A DNA stretch of 64,000 nucleotides, from positions 212,313-276,312 of the forward strand of contig JADFDG010000003.1 in NCBI GenBank assembly GCA_018262975.1, given 5' to 3'. Below, in pieces: positions 47,543-56,399 of this stretch. Source of the stretch: Gammaproteobacteria bacterium. Its GTDB lineage: Bacteria; Pseudomonadota; Gammaproteobacteria; Pseudomonadales; JADFDG01. The notes under the pieces were generated by a model. It was not told where the DNA came from. It worked only from the letters and a program-made list of their open reading frames with translations, and did not search any database. Position numbers and translations under genes: made by a program. Position 1 is the stretch's first letter. The number at the start of each line of letters is the position of its first letter.

Positions 47543-48106
47543 ATGTCCCACGCCGCCAGCGACGAAGAACTGATGCGCGCCTTCCAGGGCGGCGATGCGC
47601 GCGCCTTCGACACGCTGTATCGCCGTTACCGCGGCAGCCTGTATCGCTTCCTCGTGCGCCAGTGCGGCAACGAGGCCACCGGCGACGAGTTGTACCAGGA
47701 CGTGTGGATGACGCTGGTGCGCCAGCGCGAACGCTGGGAACCCACCGCTAGCCTGAAGACCTACCTGTACCGCATCGCCCATTCGCGGCTGGTGGACCAT
47801 TACCGCCGCAACAACCGCCAGGGTGGGTTCCTGCACCTGGCGGTGGAGGATGCGCCCGAACTGGTGGATCACTGCCCGTTGTCGCAGGCCGACGCCGAGT
47901 GGCAACGCGCGAACGTCTCGGCCGCGGTGCGGCGCTGCCTGGATGCATTGCCCGCCGAGCAGCGTGAAGCGTTCCTGCTCAAGGAAGAAGCCGACATGGA
48001 TCTCGCCGCGGTGGCCGCTGCCACGGGCGTGGCGCCGGAAGCGGCCAAGAGCCGCATCCGCTACGCGATACAGAAGTTGCGGCAATGCCTCGAGGCACTG
48101 GTATGA
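47543..48106 (+). CDS. ECF-type RNA polymerase sigma factor
   Basis: Protein of 187 aa. Region 2: DEELMRAFQGGDARAFDTLYRRYRGSLYRFL, then ATGDELYQDVWMTLVRQRERW and TYLYRIAHSRLVDHYRR. Region 4: VRRCLDALPAEQREAFLLKEE and LAAVAAATGVAPEAAKSRIRYAIQKLR. It lacks regions 1.1 and 3, the ECF pattern. The stop overlaps the ATG of the next gene (ATGA), which has the layout of an anti-sigma. It most likely controls this cluster in response to an envelope signal (inference). Confidence 0.92.
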   Translation: MSHAASDEELMRAFQGGDARAFDTLYRRYRGSLYRFLVRQCGNEATGDELYQDVWMTLVRQRERWEPTASLKTYLYRIAHSRLVDHYRRNNRQGGFLHLAVEDAPELVDHCPLSQADAEWQRANVSAAVRRCLDALPAEQREAFLLKEEADMDLAAVAAATGVAPEAAKSRIRYAIQKLRQCLEALV

Positions 48107-49068
48107 GCACGCCCGACGACATCCACGACGCCACGCTGGCGCGCCTGTACCGGCAACTGCCCGCGGAAGAGCCGTCGGCGGCCGTCGATGCGCGCATCCT
48201 GGCGGCCGCGCAGGCGGCGGCCGATGCGCAAACCGCGGCGGGCCAGCTACGGCGACCGTCGCGCTGGCAGCGTCTGCGCGCGCCATTCGCATTGGCCGCT
48301 ACCGTGGTGCTGGCAGTCGGCGTGCTGTGGCAGCAGCGCTCGCCGGAGGAGGAAGCCGTGCCGGCGGCGGTGCAATCGGCAGCGCGCGAGCTGGCGGCGG
48401 TCGAGCGAACCGCCCCCGCGCAAGCACCGCTTGCCGAGGCCATGCCGGCGCCGGAAGCGGTTATGCCTGAGCCGCCCCCGGCCGTGACCGCCGCGCCGCA
48501 AGCACCGGCGGTGGTGGTCGCACGCGAGGCCGCAGCGGACCATGCCATGCCGGTCGAGCTGTACGAGGAATCGCGCGTGCTCAGCGCCGCGCCTGCGCCC
48601 CGCGCCGCGCAAAAGGCCAAAGCCGAGGCGCAGATGGACGCGGCAGCATCGAGCGGTGCCGCGCGCATCGCCGTCTCGCCCTGGCCCTGGTCCGTCGAGC
48701 CGGGCATGGCCATTGCCACTGCCTGCGCGCGCATCGCCCCGGTTTCCGTGCCGGGCTGCCTGCGCGAAGGCGACCGCGTGCTGGTGCCGTTCGACGGCGT
48801 GGCCGGCACGGGCATGTTCAGTGGCGCGGCCATGGCATCCATGGAAATGAGTGTGCGCGACGAGCGCATCGCGGAGTTGCGCATCATGGCGCGCAGCGGC
48901 GACGTGCAACTGCCCGCGCGCATCGCTGCCGCCCTGCTGGCCGCCGGCTGGCAGGCGCAACCCGACAACACCTTCGTGCGCCTGCAGGGGAACCGCCAGT
49001 GGCGCGCGCAGGTCCATCGTGACGGCGAGGAGATCTCGCTGCATGTTTTTGCCATCGCAACGGACTGA
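48103..49068 (+). CDS. Single-span membrane protein, probable anti-sigma factor
   Basis: Protein of 321 aa. The N-terminal 55 residues are cytoplasmic and helical (DATLARLYRQLPAEEPSAAVDARILAAAQ), one membrane segment follows (about 65-81, PFALAATVVLAVGVLWQQ), and the periplasmic part is a Pro/Ala-rich linker with a small C-terminal domain (LAAGWQAQPDNTFVRLQGNR). The short N-terminal helical domain and the coupling to an ECF sigma gene suggest an anti-sigma, but no zinc-binding HxxxCxxC is present, so this rests on context. Confidence 0.65.
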   Translation: MSTPDDIHDATLARLYRQLPAEEPSAAVDARILAAAQAAADAQTAAGQLRRPSRWQRLRAPFALAATVVLAVGVLWQQRSPEEEAVPAAVQSAARELAAVERTAPAQAPLAEAMPAPEAVMPEPPPAVTAAPQAPAVVVAREAAADHAMPVELYEESRVLSAAPAPRAAQKAKAEAQMDAAASSGAARIAVSPWPWSVEPGMAIATACARIAPVSVPGCLREGDRVLVPFDGVAGTGMFSGAAMASMEMSVRDERIAELRIMARSGDVQLPARIAAALLAAGWQAQPDNTFVRLQGNRQWRAQVHRDGEEISLHVFAIATD

Positions 49069-49077
49069 GATTCCCGC

Positions 49078-51210
49078 ATGCCCATCCCGTACCTGAAGCC
49101 GGCCATCCGCCTGTGCGCCGCTGCCCTGACCCTCCTGTTGTTGTCGGCAGGCACGCATGCCGAGGTGCGCGCGGTGCTGGTGGGGGTGTCGGAGTACCCG
49201 TCGCTGCCGGCCAAACTGCAGCTCAAGGGCCCGGCCAACGACGTGGCGCTGATGCGCACGTTGCTGCTGCGTCGCGGCGTGCCGGAAGCCAACCTGCAGG
49301 TGCTCACCGAGGGCGCCACCTTGCCCACCCGCGCCAACATCATGGCGGCGCTGGCACGCGTAGCGCAGGACGCCAGGGCGGGCGACGACATCTTCCTGCT
49401 GTTCGCCGGCCACGGGTCGCGGCAGCCGGTAGCGGACGCTGATCTCGCCCGCGAACCCGACGGTTACGACGAGATCTTCCTGCCGCGCGACATCGGCCCG
49501 TGGGTCAACGCCACCGAGTCGGTGCAGAACGCTATCACCGACAATGACGTGCGCACGGCCATCAACGCCATCCGTGCCCGCGGCGCCTTCGTGTGGGCGG
49601 TGTTCGACAGCTGCCATTCCGCTACCATGACGCGCGGCGCGAATGCCAGCCTGGCCGACGTGCGCTACCGCGACGTGCCGCCGCATGCACTCAATATTCC
49701 CGTGCGCGCCACCGCGGCGTCCACGCGCGGCGACATTGCGCGCATCGCCACTGACGGAGCCGGCGATGAGTCCCGCGGCGGCAGCGTGGGCTTCTTCGCC
49801 GCGCAAACCACCGAACAGGCACCGGAACGCAACATCGACACCGGCGAGGGCGCGCGCGTGCACGGCGTGTTCACCTGGATGATTGCCCAGGGCCTGGCGC
49901 GTAACACGCCTTTCACCTATCGGCAGCTGGGCCAGTACGTGCTGCAACGTTACGCGGCCAACGGCTTCTACGGCCCGACACCGGCCTTCGAGGGCGACGG
50001 CCTGGACCGCGTGGTGCTGGGTGGCCAGGCCGGCGGCCTGGTAGACCAGTGGCCGCTGTCGTTCCGCCGCGAGAGTGCCGGCACCTGGACGCCGCTGCTG
50101 CCGGCCGGTGCGCTGGAGGAACTGCGCGCCGGTGAAGTCCTGGATATTTTCCCCGACGCACTGGCGGCCGCCGATCAGCGCATCGGCAGCGCGCCCATTG
50201 CGCAGCTGCGCCTGGCCGAATCGGTGCTCGGCGAGGCGCGCGACACCGCCGGCAAGCCGCTCGACTGGCAGTCCCTGCGCGACAAGCCGCCGGTGCTGCG
50301 TCGCGCGCAGCTGTCGGTGCGCAACGACCTGGTGGTGGGCGTGGCGCCGGCGCTGGCCGATGCGCCGGCCGCCGTGCGCAAGAAAGTGCTCGACGCCACC
50401 CGCGCCGCCGCCACGCAGATGGGCCAGACGGTGGTGAAGCTCGTGGACAATGCCGACGCCGACCTGCTGCTGCACGTGGAAAACAATCGCCTGTGGCTGT
50501 TGCCGCGCAGTGGTACGCTCACCGAACAGGGCAGCGGTCACACGCCTTCGTACGCGCTGGATGATGCATCCGCGCCGCTGGCCACCCGGCTGGCCACCGA
50601 CTTGCCGCGCATCGCCCGCGGCATCAACCTGCTGCGTCTGGGGGGCGTGTTTCCCGGTGACGTCGGCAGCAGCAACGATTTCACCGTGCGCATCGAGGCC
50701 TGCCGTAGCGACTGCAAGTCCGCCACCGCGCAATGGAGCGAGCTGGACATCGCGCGCCCGGCGGATCTGGTCGCCGGCAATCACCTGCGCGTGACGCTGG
50801 AAAATGGCAAGCCGTTTGCCATGGACGTGGGCGTGCTGTTCGTGGGCGCCGACTGGTCGATTGACCTGTTGTACCCGTGGGGCAAGGGCGAGTCCTCGCG
50901 CATGGAGCCGCGCGACCCGAAGACCGGTCGCCGCTCGCAGTTCACCATTCCCATGGTGGTGAACGCCGATACCGCCGGCCTGGAACGCCTGCTGGTGATC
51001 GCCACGCCGGCCCCGGACAACGCCGCGGTGCGCAGCTACGCGCACCTGGCGCAGGCGGGCATCGGCGCGACCACGACCACGCGCGGTTTCAGCGACCCGC
51101 TCGACCTGCTGCTGGGCGACGCGGTATCCACGCGTACCCGTGGCGCGCCGCGCGACTTGCCGAAAGTGAAGCCGTCGATGTTCAGCTGGTCGTTGCGGGT
51201 GTCGCCGTGA
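49078..51210 (+). CDS. Exported caspase-like (C14) protease with DUF4384-like domain
   Basis: Protein of 710 aa. A signal peptide (residues 1-28) is followed by a caspase/metacaspase fold: N-terminal VRAVLVGVSEYPSLPAKLQLKGPANDV, the catalytic H112 in FLLFAGHGSRQP and C179 in VFDSCHSATMTRG. The middle is unassigned. A C-terminal domain (about 560-680, ENGKPFAMDVGVLFVGADWSIDLLYPWGKGES) resembles DUF4384. The dyad is intact, so it is probably an active peptidase in the periplasm. The stop overlaps the CHAT gene start (GTGA); it starts 9 bases after the probable anti-sigma gene. Confidence 0.88.
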   Translation: MPIPYLKPAIRLCAAALTLLLLSAGTHAEVRAVLVGVSEYPSLPAKLQLKGPANDVALMRTLLLRRGVPEANLQVLTEGATLPTRANIMAALARVAQDARAGDDIFLLFAGHGSRQPVADADLAREPDGYDEIFLPRDIGPWVNATESVQNAITDNDVRTAINAIRARGAFVWAVFDSCHSATMTRGANASLADVRYRDVPPHALNIPVRATAASTRGDIARIATDGAGDESRGGSVGFFAAQTTEQAPERNIDTGEGARVHGVFTWMIAQGLARNTPFTYRQLGQYVLQRYAANGFYGPTPAFEGDGLDRVVLGGQAGGLVDQWPLSFRRESAGTWTPLLPAGALEELRAGEVLDIFPDALAAADQRIGSAPIAQLRLAESVLGEARDTAGKPLDWQSLRDKPPVLRRAQLSVRNDLVVGVAPALADAPAAVRKKVLDATRAAATQMGQTVVKLVDNADADLLLHVENNRLWLLPRSGTLTEQGSGHTPSYALDDASAPLATRLATDLPRIARGINLLRLGGVFPGDVGSSNDFTVRIEACRSDCKSATAQWSELDIARPADLVAGNHLRVTLENGKPFAMDVGVLFVGADWSIDLLYPWGKGESSRMEPRDPKTGRRSQFTIPMVVNADTAGLERLLVIATPAPDNAAVRSYAHLAQAGIGATTTTRGFSDPLDLLLGDAVSTRTRGAPRDLPKVKPSMFSWSLRVSP

Positions 51211-52520
51211 ATATCACGCGGCAACTGGCCCGCGCCACCGGCCTCGCCGCCGCGCTGGTGATCAGCGCCGGCACCGCCGTGGCCAGCGAACCGGCCGCCA
51301 GCGCATGGACCGACGAGCAGGCCGCCGCTGCCCTCTACGCCGCCGCGCGCACCCACGCGGATGATTTCTCGCGCCTGTTGCAGTCACGAGGCATGCCGCG
51401 CTTGCAGGACCGTCCGGCGCTGCAGGCGATCCTCCGCGACGGCGTGCACGGACTCACGCAATCGGCGGTGACCGCCAATCGCCGCGATACCGTGCTGGTG
51501 TTCTACCACCACGACGGCGTCTTCCTGCACATCTGGGCCGCCACCGCCGGACGCGTGGCCTGGGCGCGCGTGCCGCTGTCCGGTGATGAACTGGCGCAGC
51601 GTGTTGCAGCGATGCATGCGCAACTGCGGGTGCCCGGCAGCGCGCGCGGCGTGACGCGCGAGGACGCCGACGAGCCTGCGCACACGCAGGCCGATGCCAG
51701 CGCTCTCGCCGGCGCCGCCGACTGGCTGTTCCCCGCACCGGTCGCTGCGTTGCTCGATGCACCCGGTATCGATCGCCTGCAGGTGGTGCCGTGGGGCGCC
51801 ATTGCCGGTGTACCGTTCGGCGTGTTGCCACGCGGTGCGCGCGTGCTCGCCGACACCCACGCCGTCACCGTCGCGCCCAGTCTCAACGACCTTTATGCCG
51901 AGCCGGTGCATCGCGCACCATCGCCCACGCGTCCGTTCGTCATCGGCAATCCCGCGTTCGCCGCGCACAGCGGCCTGGCGCGCCTGCCCGGCGCCGCGCG
52001 CGAAGCGGGCGCCGTGGCCGCCCTGTTCGGCACCCGGCCGCACCTCGACAACGAGGCCACCCTGGCGGCCGTCACCGCGCAACTGGCCGATGCCGACCTG
52101 CTGTATTTCGCCACCCACGGCATCGTCGATGCCGCCGACCCGCTCGACGGCAGCTACCTCGCCCTGGCCGGCGATGATCGCTGGCCGGCACGCGCCATCC
52201 AGCACGCGCGCCTGCGCCGCGGCGCCATCGTGGTGATGAGTGCCTGCGACACCGGTCGTGGCGAAGTGCAGCGCGCCGGCGTGGTAGGGCTGGCGCGTGC
52301 CTTCCAGCTGGCCGGCGCCGCCGAAGTGGTGATGAGCCTGTGGCCGGTGGACGACGACGCCACCGCGCAACTGATGCCGCGCTTTACCGCGTTGCTGCGC
52401 GAGGGCCTGCCGGCCGACCGTGCCTTGCAGCAGGCCATGCGCGAACAGCGCGTCCGCACGCCAGACCCGGCGCGCTGGGGCGCCTTCACCGTGTTCTCCC
52501 GCCCGGTGATGTCACCATGA
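51207..52520 (+). CDS. Exported CHAT-domain peptidase
   Basis: Protein of 437 aa. The N-terminus (MNITRQLARATGLAAALVIS, GTG start overlapping the caspase-like gene) is a signal peptide. The C-terminal 200 residues form a CHAT (caspase HetF-associated with TPR) domain: LLYFATHGIVDAADPLDGSYLAL with catalytic H304, then VVMSACDTGRGEVQRAGVVGLARAFQLAGA with C347, and VVMSLWPVDDDATAQLM. It lacks the TPR repeats seen in many CHAT proteins. Both caspase-like dyads in this cluster are complete and the two genes are translationally coupled, so they may act as a pair. Confidence 0.88.
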   Translation: MNITRQLARATGLAAALVISAGTAVASEPAASAWTDEQAAAALYAAARTHADDFSRLLQSRGMPRLQDRPALQAILRDGVHGLTQSAVTANRRDTVLVFYHHDGVFLHIWAATAGRVAWARVPLSGDELAQRVAAMHAQLRVPGSARGVTREDADEPAHTQADASALAGAADWLFPAPVAALLDAPGIDRLQVVPWGAIAGVPFGVLPRGARVLADTHAVTVAPSLNDLYAEPVHRAPSPTRPFVIGNPAFAAHSGLARLPGAAREAGAVAALFGTRPHLDNEATLAAVTAQLADADLLYFATHGIVDAADPLDGSYLALAGDDRWPARAIQHARLRRGAIVVMSACDTGRGEVQRAGVVGLARAFQLAGAAEVVMSLWPVDDDATAQLMPRFTALLREGLPADRALQQAMREQRVRTPDPARWGAFTVFSRPVMSP

Positions 52521-52611
52521 CCGTCCGCGCCGGCATTGCACAGTCGCGCAGGATTGGTCAGCATCGACCTGGCCGCACCGCCACCCGAATCAAAACCTGG
52601 AGGAAGTCCCG

Positions 52612-53196
52612 ATGAAATCCCTGCGCATGATGCCGTTGCTGCTGGCGGTGAGCGTTGTCCCGGCCGTGAATGCCGCCGATGACAACAAGAAGGACGCCGC
52701 GTCGTCCGACTGCTACGAACTGCAGAAACTCACCTACATGGATTCCAAGGTGTTCGACGCGGGCATGGACCAGGTGATCCGCCGCGGTTGCTCGGACATC
52801 CAGATCAACGTCTATACCCCGGTCAGCCTGGACAAGCTGCCCGAGCGCCTCGACAACTGGTTCGAGCGCATCATCACCGCCGGCGGCGGTATGGCCGTGG
52901 TGCCGGCCAGCGCCATGCCGGTGGAGGAAACCGGTGGCAGCCGTGGTCTCGAGACCGCCGCCCTCGACCAGGCCGCCGAAGCCGTGCAGCACGTGTACAG
53001 CTACGTGAAGAAGATCAAGGACAAGCGCAAGGAAGCCGCCCTGCAGAAGGCCGCCGGCGACTACACCGCCGTGGTGTATTTCGACGAGGCGAGCGGCGCC
53101 GTGAAGGGCATCCGCCTGGTGCGCGGCGAGGAACCGCTCAACCGCGCGCTCGGCAAGGGCGCCGCCCCGGCCGCTCCCGCCCAGACCCTCGAATAA
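52612..53196 (+). CDS. Small exported protein after the CHAT gene
   Basis: Protein of 194 aa with a signal peptide (MKSLRMMPLLLAVSVVPAVNA). The mature part has cysteines in SSDCYELQKL and RRGCSDIQ, then a predicted coiled or helical stretch (AVQHVYSYVKKIKDKRKEAALQKA) and a C-terminal beta-like stretch (YTAVVYFDEASGAVKGIRLV). GGAGG lies upstream of the ATG. It is on the same strand as the caspase-like and CHAT genes, 91 bases later, and may be a substrate or effector of the cluster. I do not recognise the family. Confidence 0.65.
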   Translation: MKSLRMMPLLLAVSVVPAVNAADDNKKDAASSDCYELQKLTYMDSKVFDAGMDQVIRRGCSDIQINVYTPVSLDKLPERLDNWFERIITAGGGMAVVPASAMPVEETGGSRGLETAALDQAAEAVQHVYSYVKKIKDKRKEAALQKAAGDYTAVVYFDEASGAVKGIRLVRGEEPLNRALGKGAAPAAPAQTLE

Positions 53197-53217
53197 CCCG
53201 CTCTCACCTCGCCCTTC

Positions 53218-53291
53218 GTAGAGAGGGGGCCATGCCCCCGATTGCTTTTGCTCCCGCCCTCGAACAATCGGGGGCATGGCCCCCTCTCTAC
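53218..53291. repeat. Inverted pair of GTAG-hairpin repeats (REPIN-like), AGAG variant
   Basis: Plus unit 53218-53241 and minus unit 53268-53291, 26 bases apart, both GTAGAGAG type. They fill the gap between the small exported gene and the convergent binding-protein gene, whose stop is 5 bases beyond. The pair can form a stable hairpin in either transcript, so it may serve as a shared 3' stabiliser. Confidence 0.9.
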
Positions 53292-53296
53292 ACGCA

Positions 53297-54049
53297 TTAC
53301 ATCGCCGGCAGGTGCTTCTGCACCAGCCGGCCCAGCTCGCCGCTCTTCTGCATCTTCTCCACCGTCGCGTTCACCTTTTCCGCGAATGCCGCTTCACCCG
53401 CGGCAAATCCCAGTACCAGCTCCTCTTCCAGCAGCGGCACTTTCTCCGCGCGTAGATCATCCCAGTGGTAGCGCGCCGCCAGCCAGCGGTACATCGGCCC
53501 GTTCAGCACCGCCGCCACGCAATCGTCGTTGCGCAGCATCAGCAATTGCGCCTGCTCGGTCTTGGCCTTGCGTTGCGCCAGCTTGCCGCCCATCTCCAGC
53601 AGCGCCAGCGGCGGATACACCTCGTCGGTGAGCGTGCACAGCCGGCGGAACGCCAGTTGCGCCGGTTTGGCATAGCCCAGCGGCGTGGCACGCGGGGTCA
53701 CCAGCACGCTCTGCATGCGCTGCAGCGGCGCCGACACCGCCACGCCTTTCGGCGCCGGCCGTGTCACGCTGAAGAACATCGCGCCGTCCACGCTGCCGCT
53801 GCGCACCGCCGGGCCGGCGGCTTCGCGCGGCTGGAACTCGAAGCGCAGTTCGCGGCCGCTTTCGCGCGCCACCCGCGCCAGCAGGTCGGCCACCACCCCT
53901 GACGGTTGCCCGGCACCGGGCGCCAGGTACAGCCAGGGTGGGGCGCCGCTGTCGGGGTAATGGAAGCGCAGGGGTTCGGCGGAACGGGCGGGGAGGGCGG
54001 CCAGCAGGCCAAGGAACAGCAGGGGCAGCACGGACAACAGGCTCGGCAT
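53297..54049 (-). CDS. Periplasmic solute-binding protein, amino-acid type (family 3)
   Basis: Protein of 250 aa. Signal peptide (SLLSVLPLLFLGLLAALPARS), then the bilobed solute-binding fold: PLRFHYPDSGAPPWLYLAPG at the front, SGVVADLLARVARESGRELRFEF, GSVDGAMFFSVTRPAPKGVA and a C-terminal VNATVEKMQKSGELGRLVQKHLPAM, the usual SBP_bac_3 ending. No ABC permease or ATPase gene is adjacent, so it may serve a distant transporter or a sensory role. The frame continues to 54166; the ATG at 54049 begins the signal. Confidence 0.75.
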   Translation of the reverse strand: MPSLLSVLPLLFLGLLAALPARSAEPLRFHYPDSGAPPWLYLAPGAGQPSGVVADLLARVARESGRELRFEFQPREAAGPAVRSGSVDGAMFFSVTRPAPKGVAVSAPLQRMQSVLVTPRATPLGYAKPAQLAFRRLCTLTDEVYPPLALLEMGGKLAQRKAKTEQAQLLMLRNDDCVAAVLNGPMYRWLAARYHWDDLRAEKVPLLEEELVLGFAAGEAAFAEKVNATVEKMQKSGELGRLVQKHLPAM

Positions 54050-54360
54050 GCGCGGGATATCCAGCTTGGGGGGACATCCCTGTCCGTGGTCGGGCTCGTA
54101 GCGGCCGGCATTCTCGCCAGCGGCCATGACATTTCCGTGAAGCCGGCCAGCCCCTGCCTCCGCCAATCGGGGGCATGGCCCCCTCTCTACAAAGAGTGAC
54201 CTGCGTCATCCCTCCGTCGGCTTGATGTTCCCGGCCACTACCACTGGTCAAAAAAGTCATTGCCCGGACCGGCCGCCGGGGGCATCTTGCGGGCATGGAA
54301 ACTCATGAGTTTCCTCTCCCGTTGCCACCCTTCTCGCCAGCAGTCGCCGAGGACACCACC
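54050..54360. other. Intergenic region upstream of the DUF2236 triplet
   Basis: 311 bases between the binding-protein gene and the first DUF2236 gene, containing the minus REP unit at 54167-54190 and presumably both promoters. The first 117 bases remain open in the binding-protein frame. No RNA gene or operator was recognised. Confidence 0.6.
54167..54190 (-). repeat. Single GTAG-hairpin repeat (REP), AGAG variant
   Basis: Minus unit ending GGCCCCCTCTCTAC, about 170 bases before the first DUF2236 gene. No inverted partner lies within 150 bases. Confidence 0.88.
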
Positions 54361-55335
54361 ATGAACGCCATGACCGAACAGCGCTTCATCAACGACGAGC
54401 AGTTCCACCAGTGGCTGGAAAAGGCCGTGAAACGCTCGGTGAAGCCGGAAGAGGGCATCTACGGCCCCAACTCCATGATGTGGAAAGTCGGCCGCGAGTC
54501 CATCAGCTTCTTCGGCGCCGGCCGCGCCGTGCTGCTGCAGCTGGCGCACCCGTGGGTGGCCAACGCCATCGACCAGCACTCCGAAACGCGCAACGACCCG
54601 GCCGGCCGCGGCCGCCGCACCTTCATCAACGTGTTCTCGATGGTGTTCGGCAACACCGAGCAGGTGATGCGCGCCGCCAACTACGCCTACCAGATGCACG
54701 CGAAGATCCAGGGCACCCTGCCGGAAGACTCCGGCGCCTTCGCCAAGGACTCCTACTACCAGGCCAACGAAGTGGGCGCCATGTTGTGGGTGCACGCCAC
54801 CCTGTGGGACACCCAGCTGAAGATGTACGAACTGGTGTTCGGCGAACTGCCGAAGCACGAGCGCGAGCAGTACTACCAGGAAACGAAACTGTTCGCGTAC
54901 CTGTTCGGCATTCCCGACGAAGCCATCCCGGCCACCTGGGACGATTTCCAGGTGTACATGGACACCATGCTCGCCTCCGACCAGATCACCGCCCGCCGCA
55001 TCGGCCGTGAAATGGGCCAGATGGTGTTCAGCATCGGCGGCCAGTTCAACCTGCCGCTCAAGTGGCTGGAAATGATGACTGCCTTCATGCTCACCCCGCG
55101 CCTGGCGCGCGAGTTCGGCCTGCCGGAAGACACCCCGGCCAACCGCCGCAAGTACGAGCGCGGCCTGAAGATGGTGAAGTCCGTGTACCCGCGCCTGCCG
55201 GGCCGCGTGCGCTTCATCCCCAGTTACATCGAGGCGCAGGGTCGGCTGGCCGGCAAGAAGCACGCCGACCTGGTCACCATGGGCCTCAACAAGCTGATCC
55301 TCGGCGTGCCCGAGCTGGTCAGCGCGTCGGCCTGA
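54361..55335 (+). CDS. DUF2236/MpaB-like oxygenase, copy 1
   Basis: Protein of 324 aa of the DUF2236 family (MpaB and latex-clearing protein Lcp relatives, b-type-heme or iron oxygenases). Conserved histidines are H63 and H73 in LLQLAHPWVANAIDQHSE and H145 in MLWVHATLWDT, with a helical YYQETKLFAYLFGIPDEA segment. No signal peptide is evident, so it is probably cytoplasmic. The frame extends to 54295; the ATG at 54361 aligns with copy 2. It is the first of three tandem paralogues. Confidence 0.85.
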   Translation: MNAMTEQRFINDEQFHQWLEKAVKRSVKPEEGIYGPNSMMWKVGRESISFFGAGRAVLLQLAHPWVANAIDQHSETRNDPAGRGRRTFINVFSMVFGNTEQVMRAANYAYQMHAKIQGTLPEDSGAFAKDSYYQANEVGAMLWVHATLWDTQLKMYELVFGELPKHEREQYYQETKLFAYLFGIPDEAIPATWDDFQVYMDTMLASDQITARRIGREMGQMVFSIGGQFNLPLKWLEMMTAFMLTPRLAREFGLPEDTPANRRKYERGLKMVKSVYPRLPGRVRFIPSYIEAQGRLAGKKHADLVTMGLNKLILGVPELVSASA

Positions 55336-55401
55336 CGGACAGTACGGACCCCGGGCCTGCCGGCGTTCTGGCAGACTCGGGCCTCCAACCGGAGGACTCC
55401 C

Positions 55402-56367
55402 ATGACCGCGCCGCGTTTCATCAACGAAGAAGAATTCCGTGACCGGGTCGAACAGGCGCTCAGGCGCGCGGTGGACCCGGTGGCCGGCATCTACGGCCCC
55501 GACTCGCTGATGTGGAAGCTCAACCGCGAGAGCATCGGCTTCTTCGGCGGCGGCCGTGCCGCGCTGCTGCAACTGGCGCACCCCTGGGTGGCGAACGCCA
55601 TCGACCAGCACTCGCAAACGCGCGACGACCCGCTGGGCCGCTTCCGCCGCACCTTCATCAACGTGTTCACCATGATCTACGGCAGCACCGACCAGGTGAT
55701 GCGCGTGGCGAACAACGTGCACCTGATCCACAGTCGCATCAGCGGCAGCCTGCCGGAAGACTCCGGCGCCTTCGCCCGCGGCTCGCATTACGAAGCCAAC
55801 GAAGTGAATGCCATGCTGTGGGTGCACGGCACCCTGTGGGACACCCAGGTGCGCATGCACGAACTGGTGTTCGCGCCGCTCACCCGCGCCGAGAAGGAAG
55901 CCTATTACCAGGAGACGAAACTGTTCGCCTGGCTGTTCGGCATTCCCGACGACGCCGTGCCGCCCGACTGGGGTGCCTTCCAGGAATACATGGACAGCAT
56001 GTACCACTCCGACCAGATCACCGCCCGCCGCGTGGGCCGTGAAATGGGCGACATGATTTTCAACTTCAACGGCCCCATCAAGCCGGCGCTGAAGTGGCTC
56101 AGGGTGATGACCGCCTACATGATGCCCGAGCGCCTGCGCGAGGAGTTCGGCCTGCCGCCGGACACCGCCATGAACCGCCGCATTTACGATTACGGCCTGA
56201 AAGCCGTGAAAACCGCGTATTCCGTGCTGCCCGAGCGCGTGCGCTTCGTGCCCAGCTACATCGAGGCACAGCGCCGCATCGCCGGCAAGGAACACGCGGA
56301 CCTGATCACCCAGGGACTCAACCTTGCCTGGCTCGGCCAGCGCGAACTGGTGAGTGCCGGGGTATGA
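55402..56367 (+). CDS. DUF2236/MpaB-like oxygenase, copy 2
   Basis: Protein of 321 aa, closely similar to copy 1 (AALLQLAHPWVANAIDQHS and GSLPEDSGAFARGSHYEANE, and WVHGTLWDTQVRMHELVF). The putative heme-ligand histidines are conserved. The C-terminal half (RRIYDYGLKAVKTAYSVLPE) matches copy 1 nearly residue by residue, so the duplication of copies 1 and 2 is recent compared with copy 3. It lies 66 bases after copy 1. Confidence 0.85.
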   Translation: MTAPRFINEEEFRDRVEQALRRAVDPVAGIYGPDSLMWKLNRESIGFFGGGRAALLQLAHPWVANAIDQHSQTRDDPLGRFRRTFINVFTMIYGSTDQVMRVANNVHLIHSRISGSLPEDSGAFARGSHYEANEVNAMLWVHGTLWDTQVRMHELVFAPLTRAEKEAYYQETKLFAWLFGIPDDAVPPDWGAFQEYMDSMYHSDQITARRVGREMGDMIFNFNGPIKPALKWLRVMTAYMMPERLREEFGLPPDTAMNRRIYDYGLKAVKTAYSVLPERVRFVPSYIEAQRRIAGKEHADLITQGLNLAWLGQRELVSAGV

Positions 56368-56399
56368 CCCGCAACTGACCACGCCCCCGGAGGCGCTCC

